Assembly (NCBI GenBank): GCA_017414145.1
Contig: JAFPQL010000253.1
Coordinates: forward strand, 1 to 30,228
Direction: 5' to 3'
Source of the DNA: Oscillospiraceae bacterium
GTDB lineage: Bacteria > Bacillota_A > Clostridia > Oscillospirales > Ruminococcaceae
DNA: 30,228 bases
Shown: one piece after another, positions 15,501-22,684 of the stretch
How positions within the stretch are numbered: position 1 is the stretch's first letter
Layout: each line of letters begins with the position of its first letter
Program-made: the position numbers and the translations under genes
Notes under the pieces: generated by a model
Told to the model about the DNA's origin: nothing
What the model saw: the letters and a program-made list of their open reading frames with translations, nothing else
Database searches by the model: none

Positions 15501-18500
15501 TTTCACTGTCGGATGCGGGCATCTCCACCGTGATCTCCGGCGCGATTGTCTCCAGCATGAAGGCGTTTTCCTTGGTCGAGATGCGCTGATCCTCTGCGTA
15601 CAGGATGACATCGGTATTGCCCTCCGCGGCGGGTTCACCGGAAAACACCGTCGTCACGCGGCCGACCTTGTCCGTTGCGCGGATGACCGTCACGCCTTCA
15701 AAGCGCTCCTTGTCCACCAGCTCGTAGTCGGGATCGCCCTTCGGGATGACATAGGAATAGTTGCCGAACGCGGCAGAATAGCTCATCGGATAGAATTCGC
15801 CTTCCGGTTCCAGCTGAATCTCCAGCAGCGCAATGCCGCTGTCATTCTGCTGATCCGTCGCCTGTACCGTGTACTGGAATTTCTCGTTTGAGAAGATGCC
15901 GAAGGTCAGCACGCGCAGCACCTTTTCCGTTGCGGTCTCGGTCTGCTCGACATCGACCCGGTCGATGACCGGCGCTGCGGCATCCACATGAATCAGCATC
16001 TCACCGAAGCTGCTCTGGTTGTCCATAATATCATAGACTGCACCGCTGATCCGGAACACCTGCTCCCGGTCATACAGGAACGGCATCTGCGCGTCATCCA
16101 GATCCTTCGCCAGATCCAGCGTGACGGTATAACCGTCCGCGCCGTCCGCCGTCAGGGACTCCGCGTCAAAGGTCTTCTTGCTGTTGTTGACAAACATCTC
16201 CACGCGGGCGGGGTTCGCATCCTTGAAATGCAGCGTCAGAACGGGCAGCTCATCGGAGCGGCACCAGTCCTGGCCGGCTTCGCCGATGCTGTTGGAGAAA
16301 TCCGTCACCTCCGGTTCGTGGTAATCCAGATTCAGCAGCACGGTTTCCGTCCTGGGATTGCCGGCGTTGTCCAGCACTGTCACGGTGATCCTGTGCTTGC
16401 CGTCTGCGGGAATTGCCGAGACCGGAATATCATACTCCTCCAGCTTGTGTAACGCATCATTGCCGGTATACACTCTGGAATACTCCTCGCTGCGGACACC
16501 GTCGATTGTCACATCAATCATCGCAATGCCGTCGGTATCCGAGCATTTGACCGTAATATGCTTTCCGCTGTCCTCCAGCGCATTCTTGCCGTAGAGATAG
16601 GTTGTTTCCGTTTCCTCCTCGGACACCGCCCTGACCGTCGTGCGCACATACTGCGCCGGCGTCACCTGAAGCTCCGGCAGCGCACTGTCAAGGAACAGAT
16701 GATCGGACTGCACCGCATCGCCGCACACCGGCGCCAGCACCTCTCTGAGCGATCTGCTGACCTCATTCCGGCCGTTGTCCGTGACCGTGACTTTGAAATC
16801 CAAGAATGCGCCCTGCGTTAATTCGCAGGAATAGTAGCCCGTAACCAGCTCGAAGTACTCGGTCCCATCTTCCAACTTCTGAGGAATGTCATCCGACAGC
16901 TTCGGGGGTTTACATTCCTGACCGCCCACTGTCACAGAGGCTATGCCGCTCGCCTCGCCGTCCGCCGGCTCAGGGTCATGCGCCCAGATGCGGAATTGCA
17001 GCGGAACATGGGCAAAAGTGCCGTAGGGATACATGGAAAGCACGGAATCGGTCAGCGGCAGCCAACTGTCCGACTGCTTCACATCCCGGTACAACACCTG
17101 GATTTCCTCGATGACCGGGTTATCACAGTCCGTCTGCACGACGAGCCAGTCTCCGTTTTCATCCTGTGAGACGATATTTTCATTTCCTGCCAGATCTCTG
17201 ACACGGAACTGAATCCGGACCTTACCGTTTGTCTTCGTCACAGAGGAGTCTACCCAGAAGACATACTTTTTCATGCCTTCATTGAAATTCAGCTCGGCGT
17301 CGGCCCAGTTCTGCCCGTCAAAAGAATAGGAAACAGACTGAAGGCCGCTGCACTTTTCATCGTCCTTCTCATAATCGCGGGCTGCAAACTGCACATAGTT
17401 CCAGCCTCTGAATTTGCCTTCCTTTTCATACACCACGACCGGTGCATCGCCGTCCAGGATAAAGGAGGGTTTTGTATTCTGCCGGCTGTCCTTCAGGGAA
17501 AGGGTGCGAGTCACGGAATTGCCCTCTGCCGTCATCACCGCTTTCAGATTCTGAATCCGAATGAAGCGGTTCTTCAGCTTGAGGCGGGACAGATCAAAGG
17601 TGTATGTCAAATGAAACACATTCCGGTTTGACGAATCTCTTTCGCCCTCTGCCGCATCGACGACCGCGCTGACAACGGGTTCTTCTTCTCCGTTGTTATA
17701 CAGCTCCAGCGTAGCGCTCTCCGCCATCGCATAGCCGGTGACGGTGACCGTCAGGGAGCTGTTCAAAGCGCTCTGTTTTGAGAGATCGACATCGTTCTCG
17801 ATCACGGCATACTCCGACAGTTCCGGCTTGACACTCTGATTTGCGCTGTACGCCTTGGAAATCGCCTGATAATAGGTCTTGTCATTGGAATCGTTGTTTC
17901 TGAGATAATAGCTGCCGGATTTCAGTGAGCTGAGCGCGACGGACTGTCCCTTGAACGAAGCAGGGTCCGCATCCGCCGCAATCTGGAACGGCCACTGTGC
18001 TTCCAGCCTGATCGTGCCGTTGTCATTGGTTCGTCTGACATCCTGATACCAGTCAAGGCGGTGCGTACCGAGCGGGTCATACTCCTTCAGCGCAACCGTC
18101 CGGTCTTCGTCCTCAATGCTGACGGAATAGTCCTTCCCCTTGTAGGTGACGACCGGCTTTTCCGCCGCAAAGCGGTAGAGCTGTTCCGTTTTGTCGAAAA
18201 CGGCAGCGATCCGGAACGAACCGAGCGCGCCGTCATCCTCCTTGCCGTCGATTCTGACGCGGTAATAATCCGGCAGCACGAAGCCCGTTTCGGGATCCCA
18301 GTACCGTCCTTCCTGACCGGTAAAAACCGAGTCTTTCGGGAAGGCGCTTCTCAGCCTCACGACCGCAACTTCCTCCGGAGCCTCCACGGTATCGGCAGGA
18401 GCCGTCGTCTCAGGCGCGGTATCCTGCCCGTCGGGGGCATTCTGCCGTGGCACCGGCGCCTGTTCCGATACAGCCGGACGCTGCATCTGCGGCAGACTGC

Positions 18501-18585
18501 CCACGGCAGCCGCGCTGTATCCGCCCGTACTGCCGCCCAGCAGCATCCCCGCTGCCAGCAGTACGCTCAGCACTCTCATCTTCAT
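12538..18585 (-). CDS. Giant surface protein with Ig-like repeats and C-terminal TM anchor
   Basis: A 2015-residue exported protein closing the T7SS operon. It has an N-terminal signal peptide (MKMRVLSVLLAAGMLLGG) and a Pro/Thr/Ala-rich linker (about 30-75). A very long extracellular region follows, in which a strand-end motif of the type xDxAGNxx recurs about every 100-130 residues, for example RDLAGN (~460), LDNAGN (~735), VDLAGN (~1130), YDNVGN (~1260), YDVAGN (~1725) and VDNAGN (~1960). Degenerate copies lie between. This is the signature of tandem bacterial Ig-like domains, and I count about twelve. A single TM helix (about 1983-2006) and KKKKAGSAY tail end it; there is no LPXTG. It starts at an ATGA overlap with a GGAGGA site. 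It is probably a stalk or adhesin reaching through the wall for the secretion system. Role inferred. Confidence 0.85.
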   Translation of the reverse strand: MKMRVLSVLLAAGMLLGGSTGGYSAAAVGSLPQMQRPAVSEQAPVPRQNAPDGQDTAPETTAPADTVEAPEEVAVVRLRSAFPKDSVFTGQEGRYWDPETGFVLPDYYRVRIDGKEDDGALGSFRIAAVFDKTEQLYRFAAEKPVVTYKGKDYSVSIEDEDRTVALKEYDPLGTHRLDWYQDVRRTNDNGTIRLEAQWPFQIAADADPASFKGQSVALSSLKSGSYYLRNNDSNDKTYYQAISKAYSANQSVKPELSEYAVIENDVDLSKQSALNSSLTVTVTGYAMAESATLELYNNGEEEPVVSAVVDAAEGERDSSNRNVFHLTYTFDLSRLKLKNRFIRIQNLKAVMTAEGNSVTRTLSLKDSRQNTKPSFILDGDAPVVVYEKEGKFRGWNYVQFAARDYEKDDEKCSGLQSVSYSFDGQNWADAELNFNEGMKKYVFWVDSSVTKTNGKVRIQFRVRDLAGNENIVSQDENGDWLVVQTDCDNPVIEEIQVLYRDVKQSDSWLPLTDSVLSMYPYGTFAHVPLQFRIWAHDPEPADGEASGIASVTVGGQECKPPKLSDDIPQKLEDGTEYFELVTGYYSCELTQGAFLDFKVTVTDNGRNEVSRSLREVLAPVCGDAVQSDHLFLDSALPELQVTPAQYVRTTVRAVSEEETETTYLYGKNALEDSGKHITVKCSDTDGIAMIDVTIDGVRSEEYSRVYTGNDALHKLEEYDIPVSAIPADGKHRITVTVLDNAGNPRTETVLLNLDYHEPEVTDFSNSIGEAGQDWCRSDELPVLTLHFKDANPARVEMFVNNSKKTFDAESLTADGADGYTVTLDLAKDLDDAQMPFLYDREQVFRISGAVYDIMDNQSSFGEMLIHVDAAAPVIDRVDVEQTETATEKVLRVLTFGIFSNEKFQYTVQATDQQNDSGIALLEIQLEPEGEFYPMSYSAAFGNYSYVIPKGDPDYELVDKERFEGVTVIRATDKVGRVTTVFSGEPAAEGNTDVILYAEDQRISTKENAFMLETIAPEITVEMPASDSETRTADRWYTLRDADQKRIHVTASDPDSGLYEVRATLTVQVKQGFQTVPQSKEYVLLSSDSVQHLNAEDYKLNKLTELPAEFDLETLFRDLPPEADGRCEFTVTAVDLAGNSFTTDPAVYYMDWKTPEVLTIDLTPETADRYGNTGDYPGSDQFVNVLEYGFYFHEPFTATVIVRDEGPSSGMDRISYRLVEYQGNSLLKEGALQYAAVDRDGKASFRIPPDFKGQIFVSAYDNVGNTPEAEVTPHSFVVDTPTRHDAEEHISISGLTQTGYRDGAQHPLYTGAVTLTVRITDTMSGIRNIVYAMDSEQNQQEERTIELANTGYREGQALGDGWTVTKMDENLVTEVTRVYSFDRDDNSIRLSFRMTDRSNNSSAKESDIFSIDMTAPVIQVAFQPAAGNGAYYSQKRSATVTVTERNFDAARIRTEISNQIGGTPAVSFRDISDTEHIAELVFDEGDYRFAVSGTDLCDHTANVTYSGGHETAFYVDLKDPVVVTNFGDLTNSARNSFRGDQKVTFSITEHNFVKDSVRIRVERAASGKELNSSNREDCTSEFVTRDMWTDNGDVHTAGFTFSKDAVYRVSVSVTDAAGRSAADAVSPIFEVDKKKPVLDTPADLSRLVYTKKSTQTEADPITFTDENIDRVTYSVVSYRLKRDADQVGYGMDVSEPKQFEVKSGTVVLDNDYFRSDGIYEVKCVAYDVAGNPSAETTHTFVVQRDSDFLVYIPESSRENKTGLYKFNQIGIRSADFEDIRVIAYVTADKEFSVQVDGEDVTGEDVTVTEITGDALGGGKKSGETINQIKAYDLTLRNSYISQKYSDETIDTDLLLNAVAATPTEVQKITLGHIYIDNVKPVGEYEAALQNLGFFGGFYGMDSRSVRIEGVSPDINLERSEIQINDTVLKAGSGGFTYDEDAHTISFTLGRGYTDIKTTLVDNAGNIYNLPVVKKVYVGGLFSRFWYLFILGGLVLISVPALIIYTALKKKKAGSAY

Positions 18586-18962
18586 ATCCGATTCCTCCGT
18601 CGCAAATAGAAATACAGCTCGACCGACATCAGGAGCAATGCCAGATCAGCAGTCACCAACACGATATTTTTCGGCCTGCAGTACAAAATCACTGCCAGCA
18701 GCAGCGCAAAGACCGCGGCGGCAATCAGCATCCGCCGTTCTCCGTGCCGCATCTGACCGTCCGCACGCCCGCTCCGGCGCGCCGTCATGATCTGAAGCAG
18801 CACACCTGCCGCCAGACCGACCCAGAACACGCCCGCAATCCAGTAAGCGGATTTTGGCAGCCCGTCACTGAGATCGAGCAGCGGAATCAGCAGCAGACTG
18901 GCGGAGGACAGTGCAAAGCAGACGACCGACGCATTGTTCATGCACATGACCGTTCGCTTCAT
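18582..18962 (-). CDS. Four-TM membrane protein of the T7SS operon
   Basis: A 126-residue protein of unknown function with four predicted membrane helices (about 10-29, 39-58, 78-95, 99-118), short loops, and a basic C-terminus (YLRRRNRI). A positively charged loop with several Arg residues lies between helices 2 and 3, suggesting a cytosolic loop. Its start overlaps the upstream gene's TGA and its own TGA overlaps the giant protein's ATG, both as ATGA, so the three genes are translationally coupled. A small integral partner of the secretion channel or an assembly factor for the giant surface protein are both plausible. I see no match to EssA. Confidence 0.78.
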   Translation of the reverse strand: MKRTVMCMNNASVVCFALSSASLLLIPLLDLSDGLPKSAYWIAGVFWVGLAAGVLLQIMTARRSGRADGQMRHGERRMLIAAAVFALLLAVILYCRPKNIVLVTADLALLLMSVELYFYLRRRNRI

Positions 18963-19315
18963 ATTCTGTACGCATCCTCATATTCAAAATAAAACTCTAT
19001 CACCGCAGCGCCGTGCGCTTCTGCCGGATGCGGCGCCGCTGCGGGCGGCATCGGGGCTTTCTCCTCCGGCGGCGGGGGCGGCGGTGCATTCCGTCTGCGC
19101 GGCGCCGTACTGACCGCGTTCTGGCTGCTGACCTCCGCATAAGCGGACGCAAACGGCGATTTCCGGTTTCTCGATTTCAGATTCTGATTCTTGTACTTCC
19201 GGTAAATCAGGAACGCAATCGCCACGCTCAGCGCTGCCAGCACGATAATCAGCCCGTACAGGATGATCGGCAGATACCGAAGCCAGACATCGTTCTTGAT
19301 GATAAAGCTGTCCAT
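18959..19315 (-). CDS. Single-TM protein with Pro-rich cytosolic tail
   Basis: A 118-residue membrane protein of unknown function. A short N-terminal segment is followed by one TM helix (about 15-37), a basic stretch (RKYKNQNLKSRNRK) that should stay inside, and a tail with six consecutive prolines and further Pro/Ala. The end is acidic and aromatic (EFYFEYEDAYRI). An AGGGGG ribosome site precedes the ATG. It begins 16 nt after the kinase stop and overlaps the next gene by 4 nt. Pro-rich tails often dock onto partner domains. The tail includes RRR next to Ser/Thr-Pro-like residues, so it may also be a kinase target, but that is speculation. Confidence 0.78.
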   Translation of the reverse strand: MDSFIIKNDVWLRYLPIILYGLIIVLAALSVAIAFLIYRKYKNQNLKSRNRKSPFASAYAEVSSQNAVSTAPRRRNAPPPPPPEEKAPMPPAAAPHPAEAHGAAVIEFYFEYEDAYRI

Positions 19316-19331
19316 CGCAATCCCCCTCTCG

Positions 19332-21005
19332 TCAGGCCAGCGGGCTTTTCAGCAAATCGGGGTCGGTGCCCTTTGCATCCGCGATTTTCTTTTTCAGATT
19401 GGTGTCGTTCATCAGCATCTTGTTCAGGTACAGCAGCGCATTGTAATAGTCGGACGCTTCGCGGTACTGTCCGAGCGTCTCAAACGATTCGACCGGCGTG
19501 CTGCCGTAATTGGCAATCGCCCGCGCAATGTCCATGCCGTCGCAGTGTACCGAATCCAGCGAGCGCCGGAGCGCAAGCGATTCCGAAACGGTTTTCGCAT
19601 TGACATAATTGATATGCTGCATCACCTGATTGACATATTCGACGACGATTTTGCTGTCGCCCGTGTGATCGAGGCACTTGAGCAGAACCTCCTCCAGCTC
19701 GGTCTTGCTCACATTCTCGTCGTCCTTATAGGAGACCGCCAGCACATCCAGATAGGACTGCTTCGCGTCGGGGTTCGCCTCGATCAGCGCGAGGGCGGTT
19801 TCCTTGAAATCAGCGAGATTATGCTCGGTATAATCCGCTGCCATTTTATCAAAGTTATTGCGGGCGATCTCATAGGTCAGCTTCTCCCGCCTTGTGATGA
19901 CGGCGACCGAGAACACCAGCAGCACGGTCAGCAGACCGGCAATGATACTGAACACCAGCAGGGTTTTCCGCGGCTTTTCGCGCTCGATCAGCTTTTTCTC
20001 CGCGTAGAGCGCAGCCGCCTTGAGCTCGTCGTAGTTCTGGTAGCGCCGGTCCGGATCCTTCTCCGTACATTTGACGATCAGCGCCTCCAGCTCCGGAATA
20101 TAGCCCTTCGGCGTATTGAACAGATCCCGCCGGTAATAGCCCGCCTCAGAGTATTTGATGCGGAGCGACTTCTGCGGATTGATACAGTCCCAGAGCAGCG
20201 CTCCGAAGGAGAAGATATCGCTGCGGATATCCGCCACGCCGGTCGATGTCAGCCCCAGCGCCTGCCGCATCTGCTCGGAATCACAGCATTCGGGCGCGGC
20301 AAAGCCGTCTGTGCCGAACACGCCGATTTCCTCGCCGAATTCCTCATGCAGGGAAACAGAGGACGACCGTTCCGGCAGCTCCACGGATTTGCCGAAGTCG
20401 ATGACCGTGACGGACTCCGTCTCGTTGGCAATCATGACATTTTCGGGCTTGACATCCATGTGCAGGAAGCGGTGTTCCTCTGTGACATGCGCCATGATCT
20501 CGCAGAACTGCACCGTCCAGCGCAGCAGCTTGCGCTGAAACGCCACCACCTGCTCATACGAAGCAGACTGCGGCGGCGTGTGTCCGACGATGCCCTTTGC
20601 CTCATCGCCGCTGCAGTACTCGTTCAGATCGCAGCCGACGATAAAATCCTCAACAATGCAGAAATACCGCGCACCCGGCAGCGCCAGATTCGCGCACTGC
20701 GCCTGCTTGTAGGAGGGTACTCTGCGGTACAGCTCCAGCAGAATCTGCCCGCTGACCTCCGGGATGATGCCCGCCAGCTTGCTCGTGCTGCATTTTTCCA
20801 GCCGGCTCAGCGTTTTCAGCTCATATGCGCAGAAATCGTCCCAGCGGACGATATCTCTGAATTTCAGTGCATAGGTGCGCCCGACGGACTTCTTGACACC
20901 TCTGAAAACGATGCTCTCGCCGCCGACCGCAATAAACCCGTCTATTTCATACTCATCAATGCTGTCATAAATGACACCGTTGATCTGACTCTTTTTCCCG
21001 TCCAT
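19332..21005 (-). CDS. Transmembrane Ser/Thr protein kinase of the T7SS locus
   Basis: A 557-residue Hanks-type kinase. The cytosolic domain (about 18-340) has a glycine-rich loop (VGGESIVFRG), catalytic Lys in YALKF (K48), HMDVKPEN (182-189, a Met in place of the HRD Arg, so a non-RD kinase), DFG (203-205), AAPE (236-239) and SDIFSFG. Catalytic residues are therefore intact. A TM helix spans about 348-370 and is followed by a roughly 187-residue extracytoplasmic helical domain with TPR-like character and no PASTA repeats. This kinase-TM-helical layout mirrors EssB/YukC, whose cytosolic domain is a pseudokinase. It follows the PP2C gene with a 1-nt gap; a GTG three codons upstream is an alternative start. 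It likely phosphorylates neighbours in this operon. Confidence 0.9.
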   Translation of the reverse strand: MDGKKSQINGVIYDSIDEYEIDGFIAVGGESIVFRGVKKSVGRTYALKFRDIVRWDDFCAYELKTLSRLEKCSTSKLAGIIPEVSGQILLELYRRVPSYKQAQCANLALPGARYFCIVEDFIVGCDLNEYCSGDEAKGIVGHTPPQSASYEQVVAFQRKLLRWTVQFCEIMAHVTEEHRFLHMDVKPENVMIANETESVTVIDFGKSVELPERSSSVSLHEEFGEEIGVFGTDGFAAPECCDSEQMRQALGLTSTGVADIRSDIFSFGALLWDCINPQKSLRIKYSEAGYYRRDLFNTPKGYIPELEALIVKCTEKDPDRRYQNYDELKAAALYAEKKLIEREKPRKTLLVFSIIAGLLTVLLVFSVAVITRREKLTYEIARNNFDKMAADYTEHNLADFKETALALIEANPDAKQSYLDVLAVSYKDDENVSKTELEEVLLKCLDHTGDSKIVVEYVNQVMQHINYVNAKTVSESLALRRSLDSVHCDGMDIARAIANYGSTPVESFETLGQYREASDYYNALLYLNKMLMNDTNLKKKIADAKGTDPDLLKSPLA

Positions 21006-21006
21006 C

Positions 21007-21729
21007 TTAACCACTTTTCGCCAGTATTAACGCTGTGATATCGTCTGTCTCGCCCGCCTCCGCCACGCGTGCGGAAAACGCCTCCAGCACGCTGACTGTC
21101 TCGGCGCGGCTGCCGCAGGCAAAGATCTGCTCCCGCAGCTCCGGAAAGCTGACCCGTTTGTAAAAGCCGTCGGAGCAGAGCACATACCGGCTGTCCGGGT
21201 GAAACTCGTCGGACGAAAAGGTGATGGTCACCTCCTCGTCGTTCTTGCCGCCGATGTGCATCGCAATGCTGTAGCCGTCGGCGGCCTTGTCGTCCTGTGT
21301 CATACACCGCACCTGTCCGGATGCGGTCATCTCATAGAGCCGGCTGTCTCCGGCGTTGAAGACCAGAAGCTGCTTTCCGTCGGTCGCCACGCCGCAGACC
21401 GTGCAGCAGGTGTCCTTCGGCGAGCGCTGGTCGGAAAATACATTCAGCCGGTGATTGAACTCGGCCATCCGGTCCTGAATCTCCCGCGCAGTCCGCTGCA
21501 CATCGAATACCTGCTCCGGAATAAACCGCTCTGCCCATTCAAGCAGCCACAGCACGGTATTGTAGCTGGCATATTTTCCCTCAAAGCCGAGCGAAATGCC
21601 GTCCGCAACCGCGGCAACGGCAATTTCCGTTCCGGCTGCATCCCGCACGCGCAGACCGCCGAACTGGTCCTGATTGGTGTGCAATCCGGATGCACACTGT
21701 CTGGAATAACCGGATAACAGAATACTCAT
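21007..21729 (-). CDS. PP2C-family Ser/Thr phosphatase
   Basis: A 240-residue PPM/PP2C phosphatase, the natural partner of the adjacent kinase. Metal-binding and structural motifs are present: NQDQF near the N-terminus (D21), VADG (D43-G44), GDSRLY (127-132), CSDGFY (185-190) and the closing ETDDITALIL with D229/D230. Length is typical of the compact bacterial Stp/PrpC type, and no TM helix or signal is seen, so it acts in the cytosol. AAGGAC is the ribosome site. It sits between the phosphosite-array gene (10-nt gap) and the kinase gene (1-nt gap), which argues that it reverses phosphorylation within this system. Confidence 0.93.
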   Translation of the reverse strand: MSILLSGYSRQCASGLHTNQDQFGGLRVRDAAGTEIAVAAVADGISLGFEGKYASYNTVLWLLEWAERFIPEQVFDVQRTAREIQDRMAEFNHRLNVFSDQRSPKDTCCTVCGVATDGKQLLVFNAGDSRLYEMTASGQVRCMTQDDKAADGYSIAMHIGGKNDEEVTITFSSDEFHPDSRYVLCSDGFYKRVSFPELREQIFACGSRAETVSVLEAFSARVAEAGETDDITALILAKSG

Positions 21730-21739
21730 AGCAAAGTCC

Positions 21740-22345
21740 TTACTTTAAGAATGAAGGCGTCGGATTGGAAAGCCGGCTGCCGGCTTCATCCGGATACGGC
21801 GCGGCAGGCGCAGGCGCCGGCTGACTGCCTCTGCGGCGCGGCGTCGGATTGGATGCGCGCACCTCCGCACGCTGCGGCTCTGCCGGTACGGCGGGCTCTG
21901 CCGGATAAACGGCTGTACCCGCTGCGGATGACGGCTGTAAAGCCCCTCTGCGGCGGGTCGGTGTCGGATTGGAAAGCCGGGCATTGGGATCCTGAAACAC
22001 GGCCGGCGCCGCAGGAGCTGCCGGAGCCGGTGCAGGCTGTGCGGAAGCCGCACTGCGTCTGGTCGGCGTCGGACAGGATGCCCGTCCGCTCTGATCCTGC
22101 GGCAGAACCGGCTGCACAGGCATTTCCGCTGCCGTCAGGGGCATCCCCGATGCCGCAGCGCCGCCGTCCTTCTGCCGGAAGGTCGGGCAGGAAAGCCGGC
22201 TCTCAGCCACCGGAACCGCGGCTTCATTCTGCTGCGGCACCGGCGCCGCGCCCTTTCTGGACGGCGTCGGATTCGATGCCCGGTCAGCGGCCGTGAGCGG
22301 ATCAAAGCCCTCGGCCGGAATTACCTTGAATACTAAATCGTCCAT
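21740..22345 (-). CDS. Putative phosphosite-array protein (six R-x-S-x-P-T-P repeats)
   Basis: A 201-residue, Pro/Ala-rich, probably disordered protein with no recognised fold, signal or TM helix. After a short N-terminus (MDDLVFKVIPAEGF) it carries six copies of a basic S/T-Pro motif, starting at residues 22, 50, 88, 123, 163 and 191: RASNPTPSR, RLSCPTFRQ, RASCPTPTR, RLSNPTPTR, RASNPTPRR and RLSNPTPSF. Linkers of about 20-30 residues separate them. R at -2 to the Ser and Pro at +1 to the Thr, with trailing Arg, look like kinase target sites, and the gene directly precedes the phosphatase and kinase genes. I infer a multi-site phospho-scaffold that FHA-type domains could read. GGGAGCG is the ribosome site. 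Not matched to any family I know. Confidence 0.78.
   Translation of the reverse strand: MDDLVFKVIPAEGFDPLTAADRASNPTPSRKGAAPVPQQNEAAVPVAESRLSCPTFRQKDGGAAASGMPLTAAEMPVQPVLPQDQSGRASCPTPTRRSAASAQPAPAPAAPAAPAVFQDPNARLSNPTPTRRRGALQPSSAAGTAVYPAEPAVPAEPQRAEVRASNPTPRRRGSQPAPAPAAPYPDEAGSRLSNPTPSFLK
21749..22282 (-). repeat. Six-copy coding repeat (R-[AL]-S-[NC]-P-T-[PF])
   Basis: Six short repeats lie within the phosphosite-array gene at 28-40 residue spacing. Conservation is visible in the DNA too: plus-strand GTCGGATTGGAAAGCCGG occurs near both 21770 and 21962, with variants near 21843, 22068, 22184 and 22267. The linkers differ in sequence and length, so the motif itself appears to be under selection rather than a recent tandem duplication. 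Confidence 0.8.
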
Positions 22346-22357
22346 GCTGCGCTCCCG

Positions 22358-22669
22358 TCAGCCGCCGACACTCATATTGCGGTTATACTCGCCGAGCGCC
22401 GCATCCGCCTCACCGAAGATTGCGCGGCAGTCCGTCAGCGTATCGCACATAATTTTCAGAATGTCATAGATGCCGCTGATATTGGATTTTACGGTATAGG
22501 CATCCTGCCGGAACGCGTCTGCGCCCTCGCCCTTCCAGATATCCAGCAGTTCGCGGACAATTTCGTCATACTCCTCATTGATTTCCCGATACTGCTGCAC
22601 CAGAGGGCCGCTCTGTCTGATGACCGTATCGAACACCTTTGTGTCAAGCACAACATAACCGTCTGCCAT
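22358..22669 (-). CDS. WXG100-family (ESAT-6-like) protein 2
   Basis: A 103-residue helical-hairpin protein with the W-x-G turn IWKGEGADAF (W45-K46-G47) between two amphipathic helices. This is the hallmark of WXG100 proteins, the small dimeric substrates of type VII secretion. Length fits the family. The C-terminus (EYNRNMSVGG) lacks a clear YxxxD/E export signal. The N-terminal half is acidic and differs from the other WXG100 protein at the right edge, so the two may form a heterodimer. It has a perfect AGGAGGTG ribosome site overlapping the previous gene's stop, suggesting high expression. Confidence 0.85.
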   Translation of the reverse strand: MADGYVVLDTKVFDTVIRQSGPLVQQYREINEEYDEIVRELLDIWKGEGADAFRQDAYTVKSNISGIYDILKIMCDTLTDCRAIFGEADAALGEYNRNMSVGG

Positions 22670-22676
22670 TGAAATG

Positions 22677-22684
22677 CACCTCCT
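22677..22684 (-). promoter_or_regulatory. Perfect Shine-Dalgarno of WXG100 protein 2
   Basis: AGGAGGTG on the minus strand lies 7 nt before the ATG and overlaps the TAG stop (22685-22683) of the ATPase gene. It is the strongest ribosome site I checked in the operon, fitting high demand for a WXG100 protein. Confidence 0.8.

Noticed and set aside
12430..15891. A 1153-codon open frame on the plus strand, antisense to the giant Ig-repeat gene
   Set aside because: It lies within the coding strand shadow of a protein with clear signal peptide, repeats and TM anchor. Its own product is a His/Arg/Val-rich string without domains, typical of antisense frames in GC-rich DNA. No ribosome site supports it.
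12538..18585. LPXTG sortase signal or dockerin in the giant protein
   Set aside because: The C-terminus is a plain TM helix with a KKKK tail; no LPXTG-like motif or paired calcium-binding dockerin repeat was found.
19263..21038. A 591-codon plus-strand frame opposite the kinase gene
   Set aside because: Every kinase motif is on the minus strand. The plus product has no recognisable fold and runs across gene borders.
21749..22282. A CRISPR or tandem DNA repeat array
   Set aside because: The repeats are short, unevenly spaced and in frame, and conserved mainly at the protein level, so they belong to a coding motif.
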